Source of the DNA: Erpobdella octoculata | Taxonomy: Eukaryota; Annelida; Clitellata; Hirudinida; Erpobdellidae | Assembly (NCBI GenBank): GCA_963978895.1 | Contig: OZ022241.1 | Coordinates: 10,450,856 to 10,514,855, forward strand | DNA: 64,000 bases | Direction of reading: 5' to 3' | Shown here: one piece after another, positions 1 through 10,047 of the stretch | Position numbering within the stretch: the stretch's first letter is position 1 | Layout: every line of letters starts with the position of its first letter | Position numbers and translations under genes: made by a program | The notes under the pieces: model-generated | Database searches by the model: none | What the model saw: the letters and a program-made list of their open reading frames with translations, nothing else | What the model was told of the DNA's origin: nothing

Positions 1-2
1 AC

Positions 3-557
3 CAGACATGGAAGTTTAAAGTTGAATTGTTGCTCGTTAAAGAAGATCTCTGGGAAGTTATTTTTCAAGATCAAGATTCATCATCGGAATGGCGGAAAAA
101 GGACAGCAAAGCCAGAGCAACAATAGGTCTACTCCTGGAGGACAACCAGTTGAACCTCATCAGAAAATTGACAACAGCAAAGGAAACGTGGGAGGCATTA
201 AGAAATTACCACGAAAAGTCAACCTTATCAAATAAGGTAAGTTTGTTAAAGAGGCTTTGTGGGATCAGATTACATGAAGGTGGGGATATGGAGTCACATC
301 TTGCTAAGATGGAAGACATAATTGACCAGTTATCGTCCTTGGGGAAAACTATTGGAGAACAGTTAAATGTTGCTTTCTTTCTCAGTAGTTTGCCAGACAG
401 CTATAGCACACTGATAACAGCATTAGAAACAAGACCCAAAGCCGACTTAACTGTTGAATTGGTCAAGAACAAACTGATCGAAGAATACAAAAGAAGAAGT
501 GAAAACTCAGCAACTTACGATGGTCAGGAACAGCAAGCTCTAAACTTTAGAGTCTAA
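3..557 (+). pseudogene. gag: Copia gag (UBN2-type) fragment
   Basis: The open frame reads from the window edge (WKFKVELLLVKEDLWEVI) to a TAA at 555-557. It has the usual Copia gag features: an early W-K-F and E-D-L-W segment, a central WEALRNYHEK segment, and a helical stretch with FLSSLPDSY. In the family this is the capsid-forming polyprotein part that packages element RNA. The true start codon is outside the window. The frame changes near 555-560 and the zinc knuckle continues in the pol frame, so this copy probably carries an indel where intact Copia elements have one continuous ORF. Confidence 0.88.
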
Positions 558-559
558 AG

Positions 560-2470
560 GTAAATCATCCAGGTACAAGGTCTACAGATAAGAATGTAAA
601 AGCCAACAGTTACGAAAAGACTTCCACAGTATGTTTTTTCTGTAAGAAACCAAACCACATAAAGAAAGAATGCAGAAAATACTTCAAGTGGAAAAGAAAG
701 AACTCAGACCATAAAGCTCAAACAATTCAACAATGTGTAGAAATAGCAAGCACTTATGACCAGTATGCTTGTTTCAAGGCTGGTGAAAGCAATTCAGGAA
801 CTACATGGTATGTTGATTCAGGTGCAAGTTCTCATATGTGTAACAATAGAAATTTCTTTGTTAACCTTGATGAACAACAGAAGGGACAAGTTGTCCTAGC
901 AAATGGTCAAAGGCTGACAACTTCAGGTATCGGAACCGGCTACCTCAAATGTCAGGAAAAGGTCATAAAAATCATAGGTGTACTGTATGTACCGCAGTTG
1001 ACAGGTAACTTGATTTCTGTTAGAAAATTAACTGATGGGCAGTTCAGGGTCATTTTTGAAAAGAATGTATGCAGGATTATGCAGAATAATGAACTGCTGG
1101 CGCAGGCTTCAATTCGGAACGGGCTGTATGAATTAGATTCATTGGAGCATGCATTGATGTCTAATGTTAATGATGGATGCATACATGTTTGGCACAACAG
1201 ATTAGGGCATCGAGACCCCAATGCCATAAAGTTATTGGAACAGCAACTAGATAACTTCCAGATCAAGCCATGCCAGATAAAGAAAGTCTGTGAATGCTGT
1301 ATTCAAGCAAAGTTAACGAAACAACCACTACCCAAGAAATCAGAATCCAGATCAAGTAAGCCACTAGAATTGATTCACACAGATGTTTGTGGACCGATGC
1401 AGACAATCACACCAAGCGGAAACAGGTATTTTATGACAATGATCGATGACTTCAGCAAATACACTGTTTTGTACTTGTTAAAAAATAAGTTTGAAGTAAC
1501 AGATAAAATTAAAGAATATGTAAAGCTTGTCCAGACAAAATTCAAAAGCACACCTAAAGTGATAAGATCAGATCGTGGTGGTGAATATGTCAATGAAACA
1601 TTAAAGAAATTTTTCAAGAGCGAAGGTATAACATCTCAATTTACTGTTCCGTATACACCACAGCAGAATGGAGTAGCAGAAAGGAAGAACCGCTATTTAG
1701 TTGAAATGACCAGAAGCATGTTAATCGACTCGAAGCTACCAAACAAATATTGGGGCGAAGCGATCAACACAGCAAACTATCTGCAGAACATTCTACCGAC
1801 AGCGGGTGAGATGAAGACACCACATGAAAGGTGGGAAGGTGTGAAGCCCAGTGTGACCCACATAAAGCAATTCGGATGTCAAGCCTACTCAGTTGTTGCA
1901 GCCGAGAAAAGACAGAAGCTTGATAAAAGGTCAGAAAAACGAATTTTCGTTGGTTATGCAGAAGGCACAAAAGGTTATCGTTTGTTAGACACAGTGACTG
2001 AGAAAATCAGCATCAGCAGGGATGTGAAATTCATTGAAGGTGACCCACATTGGATTATAATATCAGCCAACAGTCAAGAAAGCAGTCAACAGGAACAGCC
2101 CATTGAGGTTGAGATCGAGCTGAAGACAAATACAGATCAATTGGGAGACAGTGGTGAACAAACTGAAGATCAGATGGAATTGAGAAGGTCAACTAGAATA
2201 AAGAAACGACCAGAGAGACTAATTGAAACGGCTAATGTTGCAAATGAAATGGTCGAACCAAAGTCATTCACAGAAGCAAACAACTGCAAAGAATCATGCC
2301 AAAGAACAAAACATATCGACACAAAGTATAGCTTTGCACGTGAACTGTACAAAGAAAAGGAAATCGACATTCAATATTGTCCAACAGCAGAAATGCCTGC
2401 AGATATGTTAACGAAACCAGTGGAAGCTGTTAAACTTAGACATTTATGTTGTGCTATTGGTTTAACTTAA
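560..2470 (+). pseudogene. pol: Copia pol: zinc knuckle, protease, integrase, truncated RNase H tail; RT missing
   Basis: The frame is open from about 560 to the TAA at 2468-2470. In order it shows a CCHC zinc knuckle (CFFC...H....C, about 633-675); the protease site WYVDSGASSHM (about 808-840); the integrase zinc-binding HHCC (HNRLGH...CECC, about 1190-1300); and the DDE core with D in IHTDVCG, D in IRSDRGGEY and E in NGVAERKN. After the basic integrase C-terminus (RRSTRIKK) the protein passes from EPKSFTEAN straight to RTKHIDTKYSFARE, which belongs to the end of RNase H. The RT domain and most of RNase H have been removed by an in-frame deletion near 2275-2300. The element would need RT supplied in trans. 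Confidence 0.92.
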
Positions 2471-2500
2471 TGAGAGACAGGTTCTAAAGATTAAATCGTT

Positions 2501-2509
2501 GAGGGGGAG
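2501..2509 (+). promoter_or_regulatory. Polypurine tract of Copia element
   Basis: The run gagggggag lies directly before the TG that begins the 3' LTR, the expected position of the plus-strand primer. Confidence 0.85.
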
Positions 2510-2696
2510 TGTTAAATTAATTTGGTTTTAATGAACTCTTTGTTACAACGATTTATAATTAATGCTCTATGTTCACTTCATGTTCACTTTTAGTTTTATT
2601 TCTTTCCTTTCCGTTGTTATCTTTTGTCAATAAAGTCGAATCAACTATTGTCGATTAGTTCCGATTATACACTGCGTTTAAGTATTGTTTCTAACA
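2510..2696 (+). repeat. 3' LTR of Copia element (187 bp)
   Basis: The LTR starts TGTTA and ends TAACA, a perfect 5-bp terminal inverted repeat. It follows a polypurine tract and contains an AATAAA signal near 2628. Gypsy RT coding sequence resumes at 2697, which fixes the 3' boundary. The 5' LTR and the target duplication cannot be checked because the other end is outside the window. Confidence 0.9.
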
Positions 2697-2708
2697 TTAC
2701 TTAAGTAG

Positions 2709-3728
2709 ATTTTGCTGATGCATATCTACAGTTGCAAATGGACGAATCGTCAAAAGAGCTCGTTACGATCTACACTCCTAAAGGTCTATATCAGTACCAG
2801 AGACTTCTTTTTGCAGTTAAAAGTGCACCAGGTATTTTCCAGGAAACAATGGATAATTTAACTTCAGGGCTAAAAGGTTGTGCGGCTTACCTGGACGATG
2901 TAATTTTGACCGGCACAACATTGGAAGAACACAATATGAATGTTTTTGAACTATTCAAACGGATGTCAGATTTTTGATTTAGAGTCAAGATGGACATGTG
3001 CTCTTTTGCCAAGAAAGAGATTAAATTTATAGGTCATATTATCAGCAAAGAAGGCCAAAAACCAGTCCCAGGAAAAATAACAGCAATTGTAGAAAGGCCC
3101 CCACCAAAAGACAGAAAACAGTTAAAATCGTTTTTGGGTATGGTTTGTTACTATTCTGTTTTTGTACCAAAGATGAGACAGATGAGAGGCCCACTAGATG
3201 ACTTAGAAAAAAATGAGAAATTTGAATGATTAAAGGTACACCAGGAATCTTTCACAAATCTTAAGAAGGTGTTACAATCAAATTTATTTCTGATGCATTA
3301 TGATCCCAAAAGAGACATCGTAATAGCTGCTGATGCATGTGAATACGGAATTGGAGCAGTGATTTCACACCGATTTCTTAATGGAACAAAAAGCAGTCGC
3401 TCATGCAAGCCGTGCGCTGACCCAAGCAGAAAAGAATTACGGCCAAATAGAAAAAGAGGCTTTAGCACTAGCTTTTGCAGTAAGAAAATTCCATAGATTT
3501 GTTTATGGAAGGCGGTTGACGCCATTGACCGATCACAAGCCTCTCTTGTCAGTATTTGGTTCAAAGAAAGGAATATCTGCACACGCTGCAAACAAACTGC
3601 AGAGATGGGAACTGATACTCTTAGCTTATGATTTTGAGATCGAATATCGAAGAACAGCAAATTTTGGTCAAGCTGATGCTTTATCAAGACTCATTGATTT
3701 AAAAAAACAACAGGAAATGAGGATTTGA
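2709..3728 (+). pseudogene. pol: Gypsy reverse transcriptase and RNase H, interrupted
   Basis: RT is recognisable from FADAYLQLQMDESSKELV onward, through the catalytic AAYLDDVILTG (Y-L-D-D, about 2885-2915) and FAKKEIKFIGHIISKEG. RNase H follows with ADACEYGIGAV, EKEALALAFAVRKFHRF and TDHKPL (about 3320-3550), then the connection RRTANFGQADALSRL. Breaks are TGA at 2975-2977, TGA at 3227-3229 where the family has Trp, a frame change near 3380, and TGA at 3726-3728. Several protein blocks are still well conserved, so decay is moderate. Confidence 0.9.
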
Positions 3729-4733
3729 TAATAGCAGGTGTAGACAAAGACATCACAATGATGCAAGAGGATACGGTGAGACAATTACCTGTTAGTAAGA
3801 AAGATATTCAAATCATGACAAAAGAAGACTCTGAACTCAGAGAGTTAAGTGAGATTATTAAAAAGAGATTTTGGACAAAAGTTAAACCTGGATCAAACTG
3901 GAATGCATTCCAAAGTAAAGCAACTGATTTGACTTTACATGATGGCATTCTATTTATGGGTGTGGGAGCAGTAATTCCAAAAAAACTGCAACAGCGTATA
4001 TTGAGGATGCTACATCAGAATCATCCAGGAATTAAGAGAATGAAAATGCTGGCCAGACAGTCGGTGTATTGGCATAGAATCGATAAAGATATTGAAAGTA
4101 TGGTGAAAATCTGTTATGCATGTCAAAAAGCAGCTAAAATGCCTTTAAAAAACACGTTGTCACCATGGCCTAAACCAACACAGGCCTGAGAAAGAATTCA
4201 CATTGATTTCGCGGGACCAATGGAGAATTCAATGTTTCTGGTTGTAGTAGACGCATATTCAAAATGGCCAGAGATAATACAAATGAGTGCGGCTACTTCA
4301 ATAACGACAATTCGCGAGCTGAACAGAATGTTTGTTCGGTATGGATTTCCCAAGACATTGGTATCAGATAACGGAACACAGTTTACTTCAATGGAATTTG
4401 AAAGGTTTTGTCAGTCAAAGTCTATCAGTCATATCCGAACACCTCCTTTTCATCCACAAAGTAATGGTCAAGCAGAAAAATTTGTTGATACTTTCAAAAG
4501 AACCATACAAAAGCTAAAAGGTGAAGGAATTACCGAGGAATTGGTCTAAACAGACAAATTAAAACACCACTATCAGACTTACAACTAAGTACTACAAAAG
4601 ACGAAAAGTATTCAGAAAACAAATCTTGCATGAAGAAACAGTTTGACAAAAGGAATGGGACAAGACCGAGAGTCCTTAAAGAACAAGATGCGGTGTACGC
4701 TAAAGATTATAAAAATCCAAACCATCCCAGGTG
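3725..4733 (+). pseudogene. pol: Gypsy integrase, interrupted
   Basis: The zinc-binding part (HQNHPGIKRMK to CYACQKAAKMP) lies about 4012-4140. The DDE core follows: D in IHIDFAGP (about 4200), D in LVSDNGTQFTS and E in NGQAEKFVDTFKR (about 4470-4500). The C-terminal FDKRNGTRPRVLKEQDAVYAKDY segment (about 4640-4715) is the usual Gypsy integrase tail. Stops are TGA at 4187-4189, where the family usually has Trp before ERIHIDF, and TAA at 4547-4549. Confidence 0.9.
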
Positions 4734-4734
4734 A

Positions 4735-4885
4735 ATACCGAACTCCGCCTTGCTTTTGCAAACCAGTCCCAAGCCTGGAGAAAGGAGGAGGGAAAAGTTA
4801 AAAGAATCAAATTATGATCCACCACTGGAAGTACTTAGGTGCTTCTGACACAGCCGTTTCAGTCTTTAAACACTCGATGTCACAA
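4735..4885 (+). repeat. SINE-like family A, copy 1 (3' truncated)
   Basis: The sequence aactccgccttgc...cagtcccaagcctggaga aligns along about 145 bp with the reverse complement of the repeats at 9865-10047 and 25161-25345. It lacks the poly-A end those copies have and stops where LINE RT sequence starts. Its reading through supplies a spurious N-terminus to the RT frame that follows. Confidence 0.8.
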
Positions 4886-4888
4886 AAA

Positions 4889-5620
4889 CACACAACAGAG
4901 AACGGAACTCCACAAGACAGCGTGTTGAGCCCTTTGCTCTTCGTTCTCTTGTTTGATGTCATTCCGAAAACGCCAAAAAGAATTGAGTTATCTTCTTACG
5001 CCGACGACTGCGCTATCTGGACAAGCGGAAAGAATGTCAATGTACTTTACTTCAAGATGCATAAATACCTCAAGAAGTTGACCGCGTCGGGTTTCAAGAT
5101 ATCACCAAAACCGACGAGATTAGAACAACTTTTCAGAGAACAAACAGCGTCCGATTCCTTGGTGTCATGCTAGATCATGAACTTTGAATTGGAAAGCCAA
5201 AATATTGGACACAATTAAAAGAGCAGAGAAAAGACTCAACGTCTTAAAAGCGTGACAGGTCTCAACTGGAGCCTTCGAAAAGAGAACCTACTCATGTTGT
5301 ACAGAGCCACTGTCAGGTGAATCCTCGACTACGGTTGTAAGGCTTACAACCAGTCGGCCAAAACCTGTAAAAAACCACTCGACCGGATCCAACACCGAGC
5401 TCTGCTGATAATCACCGGGGCACTCAAATGCACCAGCCTTGCCTCTCTTCAGGTGGACTGTGGTGATATGCCCTTGAAAACGAGGAGAGATCGGCAGACC
5501 GCCCTCTACGCTGTCCGAACAAGACAGACCCGGGGCCACCCGTCCAGAGAAATATTTTTTTGTGGACGAGCGAAAGGTTCAACTGGACAAAGAGAAATCT
5601 TGGAAAGAGGAGACAAAAAA
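4889..5620 (+). pseudogene. LINE reverse transcriptase, 3' half, multiply frameshifted
   Basis: RT motifs GTPQDSVLSPLLFVLLFDV and SSYADDCAIW (catalytic A-D-D, about 5000) are clear. The usual glycine of GTPQGS is replaced by aspartate. After 5173 the frame changes repeatedly; translating across frames gives the connection region (LNWSLRKENLLMLYRA, DYGCKAYNQSAK, LDRIQHRALLIITGALK) up to about 5620. This is the thumb and connection part that follows RT in I/Jockey-type elements. No intact product is possible. Confidence 0.85.
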
Positions 5621-5825
5621 AAACAGTGACAGCCGCCCCCAAAAAAAATTAATCAGATTCTACGCAAACTCGATCTACTTGACTTTCCTGATGACCGTCC
5701 GTCTCCTATTCCTCCCTGGAAACTCTTCCCGCCTACCATCGACACGTCGCTTGTAAGTTACGACAAAACTTGTCTATCCACGCTGCCTACCGCATTGAAA
5801 AAAAATTGCTAGTTACGAAGATACT

Positions 5826-6368
5826 TTGGCGATCTCCACAGATGCATCGAAAGTCGACGAGAAAACGACCATCGGTATCCATTCCAGAGGCATGAACATA
5901 GACATCTCGCAAAGAACTCCTGGCCATCTATCGATCTACACTGTCGAGATAATAGCAATTCAATCTGCCCTTGAGATCTTTCTCCACAACTCATCGGGAA
6001 GCGCTTGAACCAACAGAATAACCATCTTCACAGATTCATTGAGTTCGGCAACGCTGCTTAAACACCGAAACAAAAGCCATCTTAGAATGCATGCTAATGA
6101 AGTTTTGGTTCTTGTGAACAAATGTAACAACAGGGGGATCGCCTGCACCATCGTCTGGATTCCCAGCTATGTAGGCATCCCCGGAAACGAAAAAGCAGAC
6201 AGGCTCGCATCAAGCGCAATCAAAGCTCTTCAAATCCAACTGAGAACCCATGTTGAATTGGTTAATATCAAGACTTTTGTCAAAAATGAAAGTCTACAAA
6301 TCTGGCAAGAAAAATTTTTGCAAGGGCTTGATAGCAACTTCTATCGCAGGATTAAACCTACAGTCTAA
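5826..6368 (+). pseudogene. LINE RNase H domain, interrupted
   Basis: Four acidic landmarks of RNase H are visible in order: ISTDASK (about 5835), YTVEIIAIQSALE (about 5940), IFTDSLSS (about 6028) and GIPGNEKADRLASSAIK (about 6175-6215). A TGA at 6006-6008 follows HNSSGSA. The domain removes RNA from the RNA-DNA hybrid during element copying. The frame is open again until the TAA at 6366-6368. Confidence 0.87.
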
Positions 6369-6731
6369 ACGCGGTATAATCTTGATGAAAATTGGTCACG
6401 AGAGAAACATGTAACCTTGAGTCGAATTCGTCTGGCTAAGACCAATCTAAACTATGAAATGTTCAAAATGAGTATTGCTGATTCGGCCGTTTGTACGAAA
6501 TGTAACGAAGAAAAGAAAGAAACAATGGAACACTTCCTCCTAGAGTGTCAAGGCAGAAGTCAACTCCAAAATAATTTTAAAAAATACTTCGAACGAAAGA
6601 AAACTGAGATAAATCTTAAAGAAATTTCATTCGACAAAACAGCAAACGAATATATCTTCAAATGGATCAAATCAAATGAGCCAAAATTACAAATTATCAA
6701 AAAGACATTGTTTATAAATAAGAGACATTGA
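6369..6731 (+). pseudogene. LINE C-terminal CCHC segment
   Basis: The segment LSRIRLAKTNLNY then CTKCNEEKKETMEHFLLEC (about 6495-6550) shows the C-x2-C...H-x4-C spacing found after RNase H in I/Jockey-like elements. It is open to a TGA at 6729-6731. The 3' UTR continues to an A-rich tail at about 6864. Confidence 0.8.
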
Positions 6732-6865
6732 TTGTTTTCTAAACACATAACTTGAATGAATGTATCAATTATTAGCTCACTTTTTGCATTTGTGTATTTG
6801 ATTTTGTTTTCTTATGGTTAAAATCGACTTAGTCGGAAAAGGACTTTAAATAAACAAAAAAAAAG

Positions 6866-6982
6866 TAAGACATTTTGTGCATTTGCTATCTGTGACAAAG
6901 CCAGGCCTCGACTCATTATTTCAATATTAGTCTGAAGGAACCTTCGTAAGCGCCTCAGACTTTCCTGGCGCTATATAAATAA

Positions 6983-7015
<33 letters not shown>

Positions 7016-7016
7016 A
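6866..7016 (+). repeat. SINE-like or LINE 3' fragment with (ATT)n tail
   Basis: A unique-looking 110-bp body (cctcgactcat...cctggcgctatataaa) ends in an (ATT)n run at about 6981-7016. A short body with a simple-repeat tail is typical of a retroposon 3' end. No clear tRNA promoter boxes are visible in it. Confidence 0.5.
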
Positions 7017-7333
7017 ACATGTTCATACTGTACATCACAGTCAAAGGTGGAGGTGGTATAGTCCAACTACTCACCAGCCCATCTAGTTTCCATAAGAATC
7101 TGCTTCACAAATGGAAATCGCATCGTAATAATCTTTATAAAAAGTGCAGATTGATATTAAGAATCCTAACAAGCTCTCCTGGTGTTCTTTTGTTGTTTAT
7201 AAATAAGTACACCATTTGAATATGCTAAGGCATTCACCGGGCTAAAGTATTAAACTTATGTGAAAAGCTCATAGCAAAAATTTATCATTATTATTGTTAT
7301 TATTCTTAATTTGTCTGAATGTATTTTTTACAG
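7017..7333. other. Intergenic or intronic spacer with an unassigned 66-codon frame
   Basis: A frame from 7019 to 7219 contains GGGGIVQLLTSPSSF and a basic stretch but matches no family I recognise. The stretch is otherwise AT-rich spacer up to the polypyrimidine tract before 7334. Confidence 0.4.
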
Positions 7334-7366
7334 CTGAACAACCAAATACAGAAAAACACAATTTAG
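7334..7366 (+). CDS. Candidate 33-nt linker mini-exon 1 of an Ig-like membrane protein gene
   Basis: A pyrimidine-rich acceptor (ttttttacag) precedes 33 nt that end at a consensus donor (ag|gtgagaat). Read in phase 1 the exon encodes AEQPNTEKHNL plus split codons at both ends. Its length and phase equal those of the exon at 15163-15195, its last six bases match those of the exon at 21415-21456, and the intron start gtgagaat is shared with 15196. That repetition makes a chance pair of splice-like signals less likely. It probably encodes a short hydrophilic spacer. Upstream exons, including any signal peptide, were not found. Confidence 0.5.
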   Translation: MNNQIQKNTI

Positions 7367-7429
7367 GTGAGAATCTCTTACATTTGTGTTAACATTTAAA
7401 ATGTATCAATTTAAAGAGTTGCAGTGCTG

Positions 7430-7680
7430 AGTTGGATAATTGCTTCATAACATCATTTTTTTGTCCAAAATATTTTGATGGCAGGGACACAAAGGAGGGT
7501 GCACACTTTTACATTATTCACTACTTTCACACTATTCACTACTTTCACACTTTTACACTATTCACTACTTTCACACTTTCACACTATTCACTACTTTCAC
7601 TCTTTCACTACTATTGTTTTATAGTAGAAGGGTATATGTCTAATTGTAAAACACCAACACTTATCTTGTTGTGTTGATTC
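7430..7680 (+). repeat. Intron segment duplicated at 18470-18645, with an internal minisatellite
   Basis: The motifs ttgcttcataacatcat and gtctaattgtaaaacacc recur in order at 18478 and 18593. Between them, here only, is an array of ttcacactattcactac units (7505-7613). The pair suggests duplication of a gene segment or an old shared transposon. Confidence 0.6.
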
Positions 7681-8098
7681 TAGGCAGAGGTGGGGCCATG
7701 ACCTTTTTTAATCATTAAGATTAGATGGGGCCTACTCACAAATTGCTTGAATAACTAAATTCATCAACTTAATCAGTCTGTTTGAAATTATTTAACTAAC
7801 ACGTATTAAAACTATTGCAAAATATTTACAAGTTATTTTATCAGCTTATCAAATATTCTCAACTTCAATTACTTTTTGTCATATACTGATTATGCACATT
7901 TTTCAAGCTATTTATAACCGTATGTCGAACCAAGGATGCATGCAGTCAAAGAAATATCACTTGACAATTTTAAAACTCTTACGGTATCTTTTGTTAGATC
8001 ATTGCAATGGTAGTTTTAATTAATGATATAGTACATGAAATTTTTCGTATAAGCTTCTTTTGAAAGTCCCGACATTTGGCTTTACGACGAGTGATCCT

Positions 8099-8195
8099 GC
8101 GACAACCGACCCTCGCGACAATTGGCCTTTGCGTCAATTGGCTTTAGCGACAATTAGCCTTAGCGACAATTGGCCTTAGCGACAATTGATTTTCC
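8099..8195. repeat. 16-bp minisatellite
   Basis: Six degenerate copies of gcgacaattggcctta occur at exact 16-bp steps (8099, 8115, 8131, 8147, 8163, 8179). Confidence 0.9.
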
Positions 8196-8273
8196 GAGAA
8201 CTAGTAAAACTCAACACAGGTTTTTTAAACTGTTCGAGACGGAAATACCCAACGTAGACCATTATTTGATTTT

Positions 8274-8410
8274 ATTTTTTACAAACTTTTATTTAGGTTA
8301 CAATCTCTGTTTGTGCGTGTGTGTGTGGCTTTCTCTGTACGCAAATCTTGCAAGTGAAATTTAACCAGGTTTTTGACTAGCTAGAAAGCTGAAACTTTTA
8401 GCATAGACAA
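8274..8410 (+). repeat. Dispersed repeat B, copy 1
   Basis: The sequence tttttacaaactttta...gctagaaagctgaaactttt matches 25583-25697 along its length, including tacgcaaatct and gctgaaacttt. Origin is unclear; it could be the edge of a DNA transposon. Confidence 0.65.
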
Positions 8411-8869
8411 TACATGATTCAATAAAAAAATAAAAAAATAAAAACCTAATTAAAACATCTTTTGTAATTCTAAATCGAGTGTAGTTGAAATCAAAGCTTG
8501 TGTTGAAAAACTCGTTTTTACCTTACTTGTTTCTCTTTTATCTAAACTTGGGATTGGCTCGCGATGAGCAAACGTATAAATTTATTTAGATTTTGCAAAA
8601 TAAATGCAAATCAAAATTATACTTAGTATATTTCTTTTAAAATGACTTATGCTGGGCCATAATTCGGGCTCAGCTCAAAGACATCTTCATTATTATTTTA
8701 GTCAAATAAAAAAGTCTATTAATGAGAAGTTATTAAAATTTAGAAGGGTAAAGTGTATTTTTTACCGCGTTTTTCTTAGCTTGTTTTCTAGCTTCTTTGT
8801 TTGACCGGGTGGGAAAACGCGATTGAACTTTGATGCACTTCTCATCATCCAATCTTGTTTTTTCCATAA

Positions 8870-9600
8870 CGAGATTGGTATATAATTCGCTTAAAATGAA
8901 TTCGATAATATCGAATCGGTTATATATAAGTCTGCTTATAACGAAATCTTGATATAATTGGTTATAGCGAATTACGTTTATAACGAAATCGGATAATTCT
9001 AGTGCTTCTTTCAATGAAATCGTTTATAACAAATTCCACTCATAACAATTGCGCATAGCTCTTCATATAACAAAATCGTTTATAACAAATTCCGCTCATA
9101 ATGAATTTGCATAGTTACTCTTATAACAAAATCGATTATAACAAATTTTGCTCATAACAAATTCACATAGTTCTTCTTATAACAAAATCGTTCATAACAA
9201 TTTCCAGTTATGAATTCGCATATAATAAGTTCCATTTAGAACGAAATTTTTTTAGAACAAATTTACACATCAAATTGTAATAAATTTGCAAGTATCGAGT
9301 TCCGTTTATAACAGATACGGCTATATCAAGTTCCGCTTCCAACAAAATCAGATATAGAAAAATCCCCATATAACAAGTTCTATTTATAACGAAATTGGGT
9401 AAATTTAGTTTTTCTTATATCAAAATCCACTTATAACGAGATCGGTTTATATAATTTGCTTAAAGCGAATTTGCCATATATTGAGTTCCACATGCAACAA
9501 AAATGTGTCATATCGATTTCCGCTTATAACGACTTCTCATATCGCTAATAATGAAATCGGTTAAATCGGCTTATAAGGAATTTTGTTATATCGAAAGCCG
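8870..9600. repeat. Degenerate array of ttataacgaaat motifs with a 56-bp higher-order period
   Basis: Over 700 bp the motif ttataac(g/a)aaat recurs about every 18-30 bp, often pairing as inverted copies. A higher-order unit of exactly 56 bp is visible at 9021, 9077, 9133 and 9189. Repeats of this motif occur near the ends of pogo/Tigger-like transposons, so this may be a transposon end. A minus-strand frame at 8733-9014 overlapping it is not convincing as a gene. Confidence 0.75.
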
Positions 9601-9864
9601 CAAAAAAATAAAGAAAATCGATAAAATATTTTTTGACGGAGCATTACTATAGAATTTTTATATTTTCGATAATGTATCGCAAAACCATTTTTCGATAGAG
9701 TATCGCAGAAAACGTTCTACTATTAAGTATCGCAAACCTATTTTTGATATAATAATAATGGGATACAGTTGTTATAAAAATTATAACTAAAAAGAGTTAA
9801 ACAATAATACTTAGAAGACTTGTCAAAAACCACGTTTTTCTTCTGCACTGAAAAGAAATATATC

Positions 9865-10047
9865 TCTGTCAATATTTTTTTTTATGATAGTTTATAGTCC
9901 TTTACACTAAGTGTTTTAAAACTGAATTGGCTGTATGTAGGAAGCACATAAGTACTTCCTGCCGTGGATTAAAATTTGATCCTTTTAAATGTCCCTCCTC
10001 CTTTATCCAGGCTTGGGACTGGTTCGCAATTAGCGAGGCGGAGTTAT
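9865..10047 (-). repeat. SINE-like family A, copy 2
   Basis: On the minus strand it runs from ctccgcctcgctaattgc to an A-rich end (t-run near 9867 on the plus strand). It matches 25161-25345 over its whole length with scattered substitutions, including cttgggactgg, tacttcctg and tttatagtccttta. Confidence 0.82.

Larger units (their letters stand above)
1..2696 (+). mobile_element. Copia-type LTR retrotransposon, 5' truncated by window, RT deleted
   Basis: The order is gag, zinc knuckle, aspartic protease, integrase, a short RNase H tail, purine tract and 3' LTR, which is the Ty1/Copia order up to integrase. The reverse transcriptase that should follow integrase is missing. The 5' LTR and the gag N-terminus lie left of the window. 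The element is inserted in the RT coding region of a Gypsy element whose 3' part resumes at 2697. A gag/pol frame change and the RT deletion make this copy non-autonomous. Confidence 0.93.
2697..4733 (+). mobile_element. Decayed Gypsy-type LTR retrotransposon, 3' part of pol
   Basis: The order is RT, RNase H, integrase, as in Ty3/Gypsy. The 5' part (LTR, gag, protease, start of RT) is presumably left of the inserted Copia element, outside the window. No LTR or polypurine tract is visible on the right. Homology stops near 4733, where a SINE-like repeat begins. The coding frame is broken by three in-frame TGA codons and two frame changes. Confidence 0.92.
4886..6864 (+). mobile_element. 5'-truncated, decayed LINE with RNase H (I/Jockey-like group)
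   Basis: The element begins within RT (GTPQDSVLSPLLF) and continues through the RT C-terminal region, an RNase H domain and a CCHC-type tail, ending in an A-rich tail near 6847-6864 after ttaaataaac. RT with downstream RNase H is characteristic of the I, R1, LOA and Tad groups of non-LTR retrotransposons. Several frame changes and stops make it a fossil. Confidence 0.88.

Noticed and set aside
952..1266. Minus-strand open frames over Copia and Gypsy (952-1266, 1375-1617, 3298-3687)
   Set aside because: They are antisense shadows of well-recognised pol domains.
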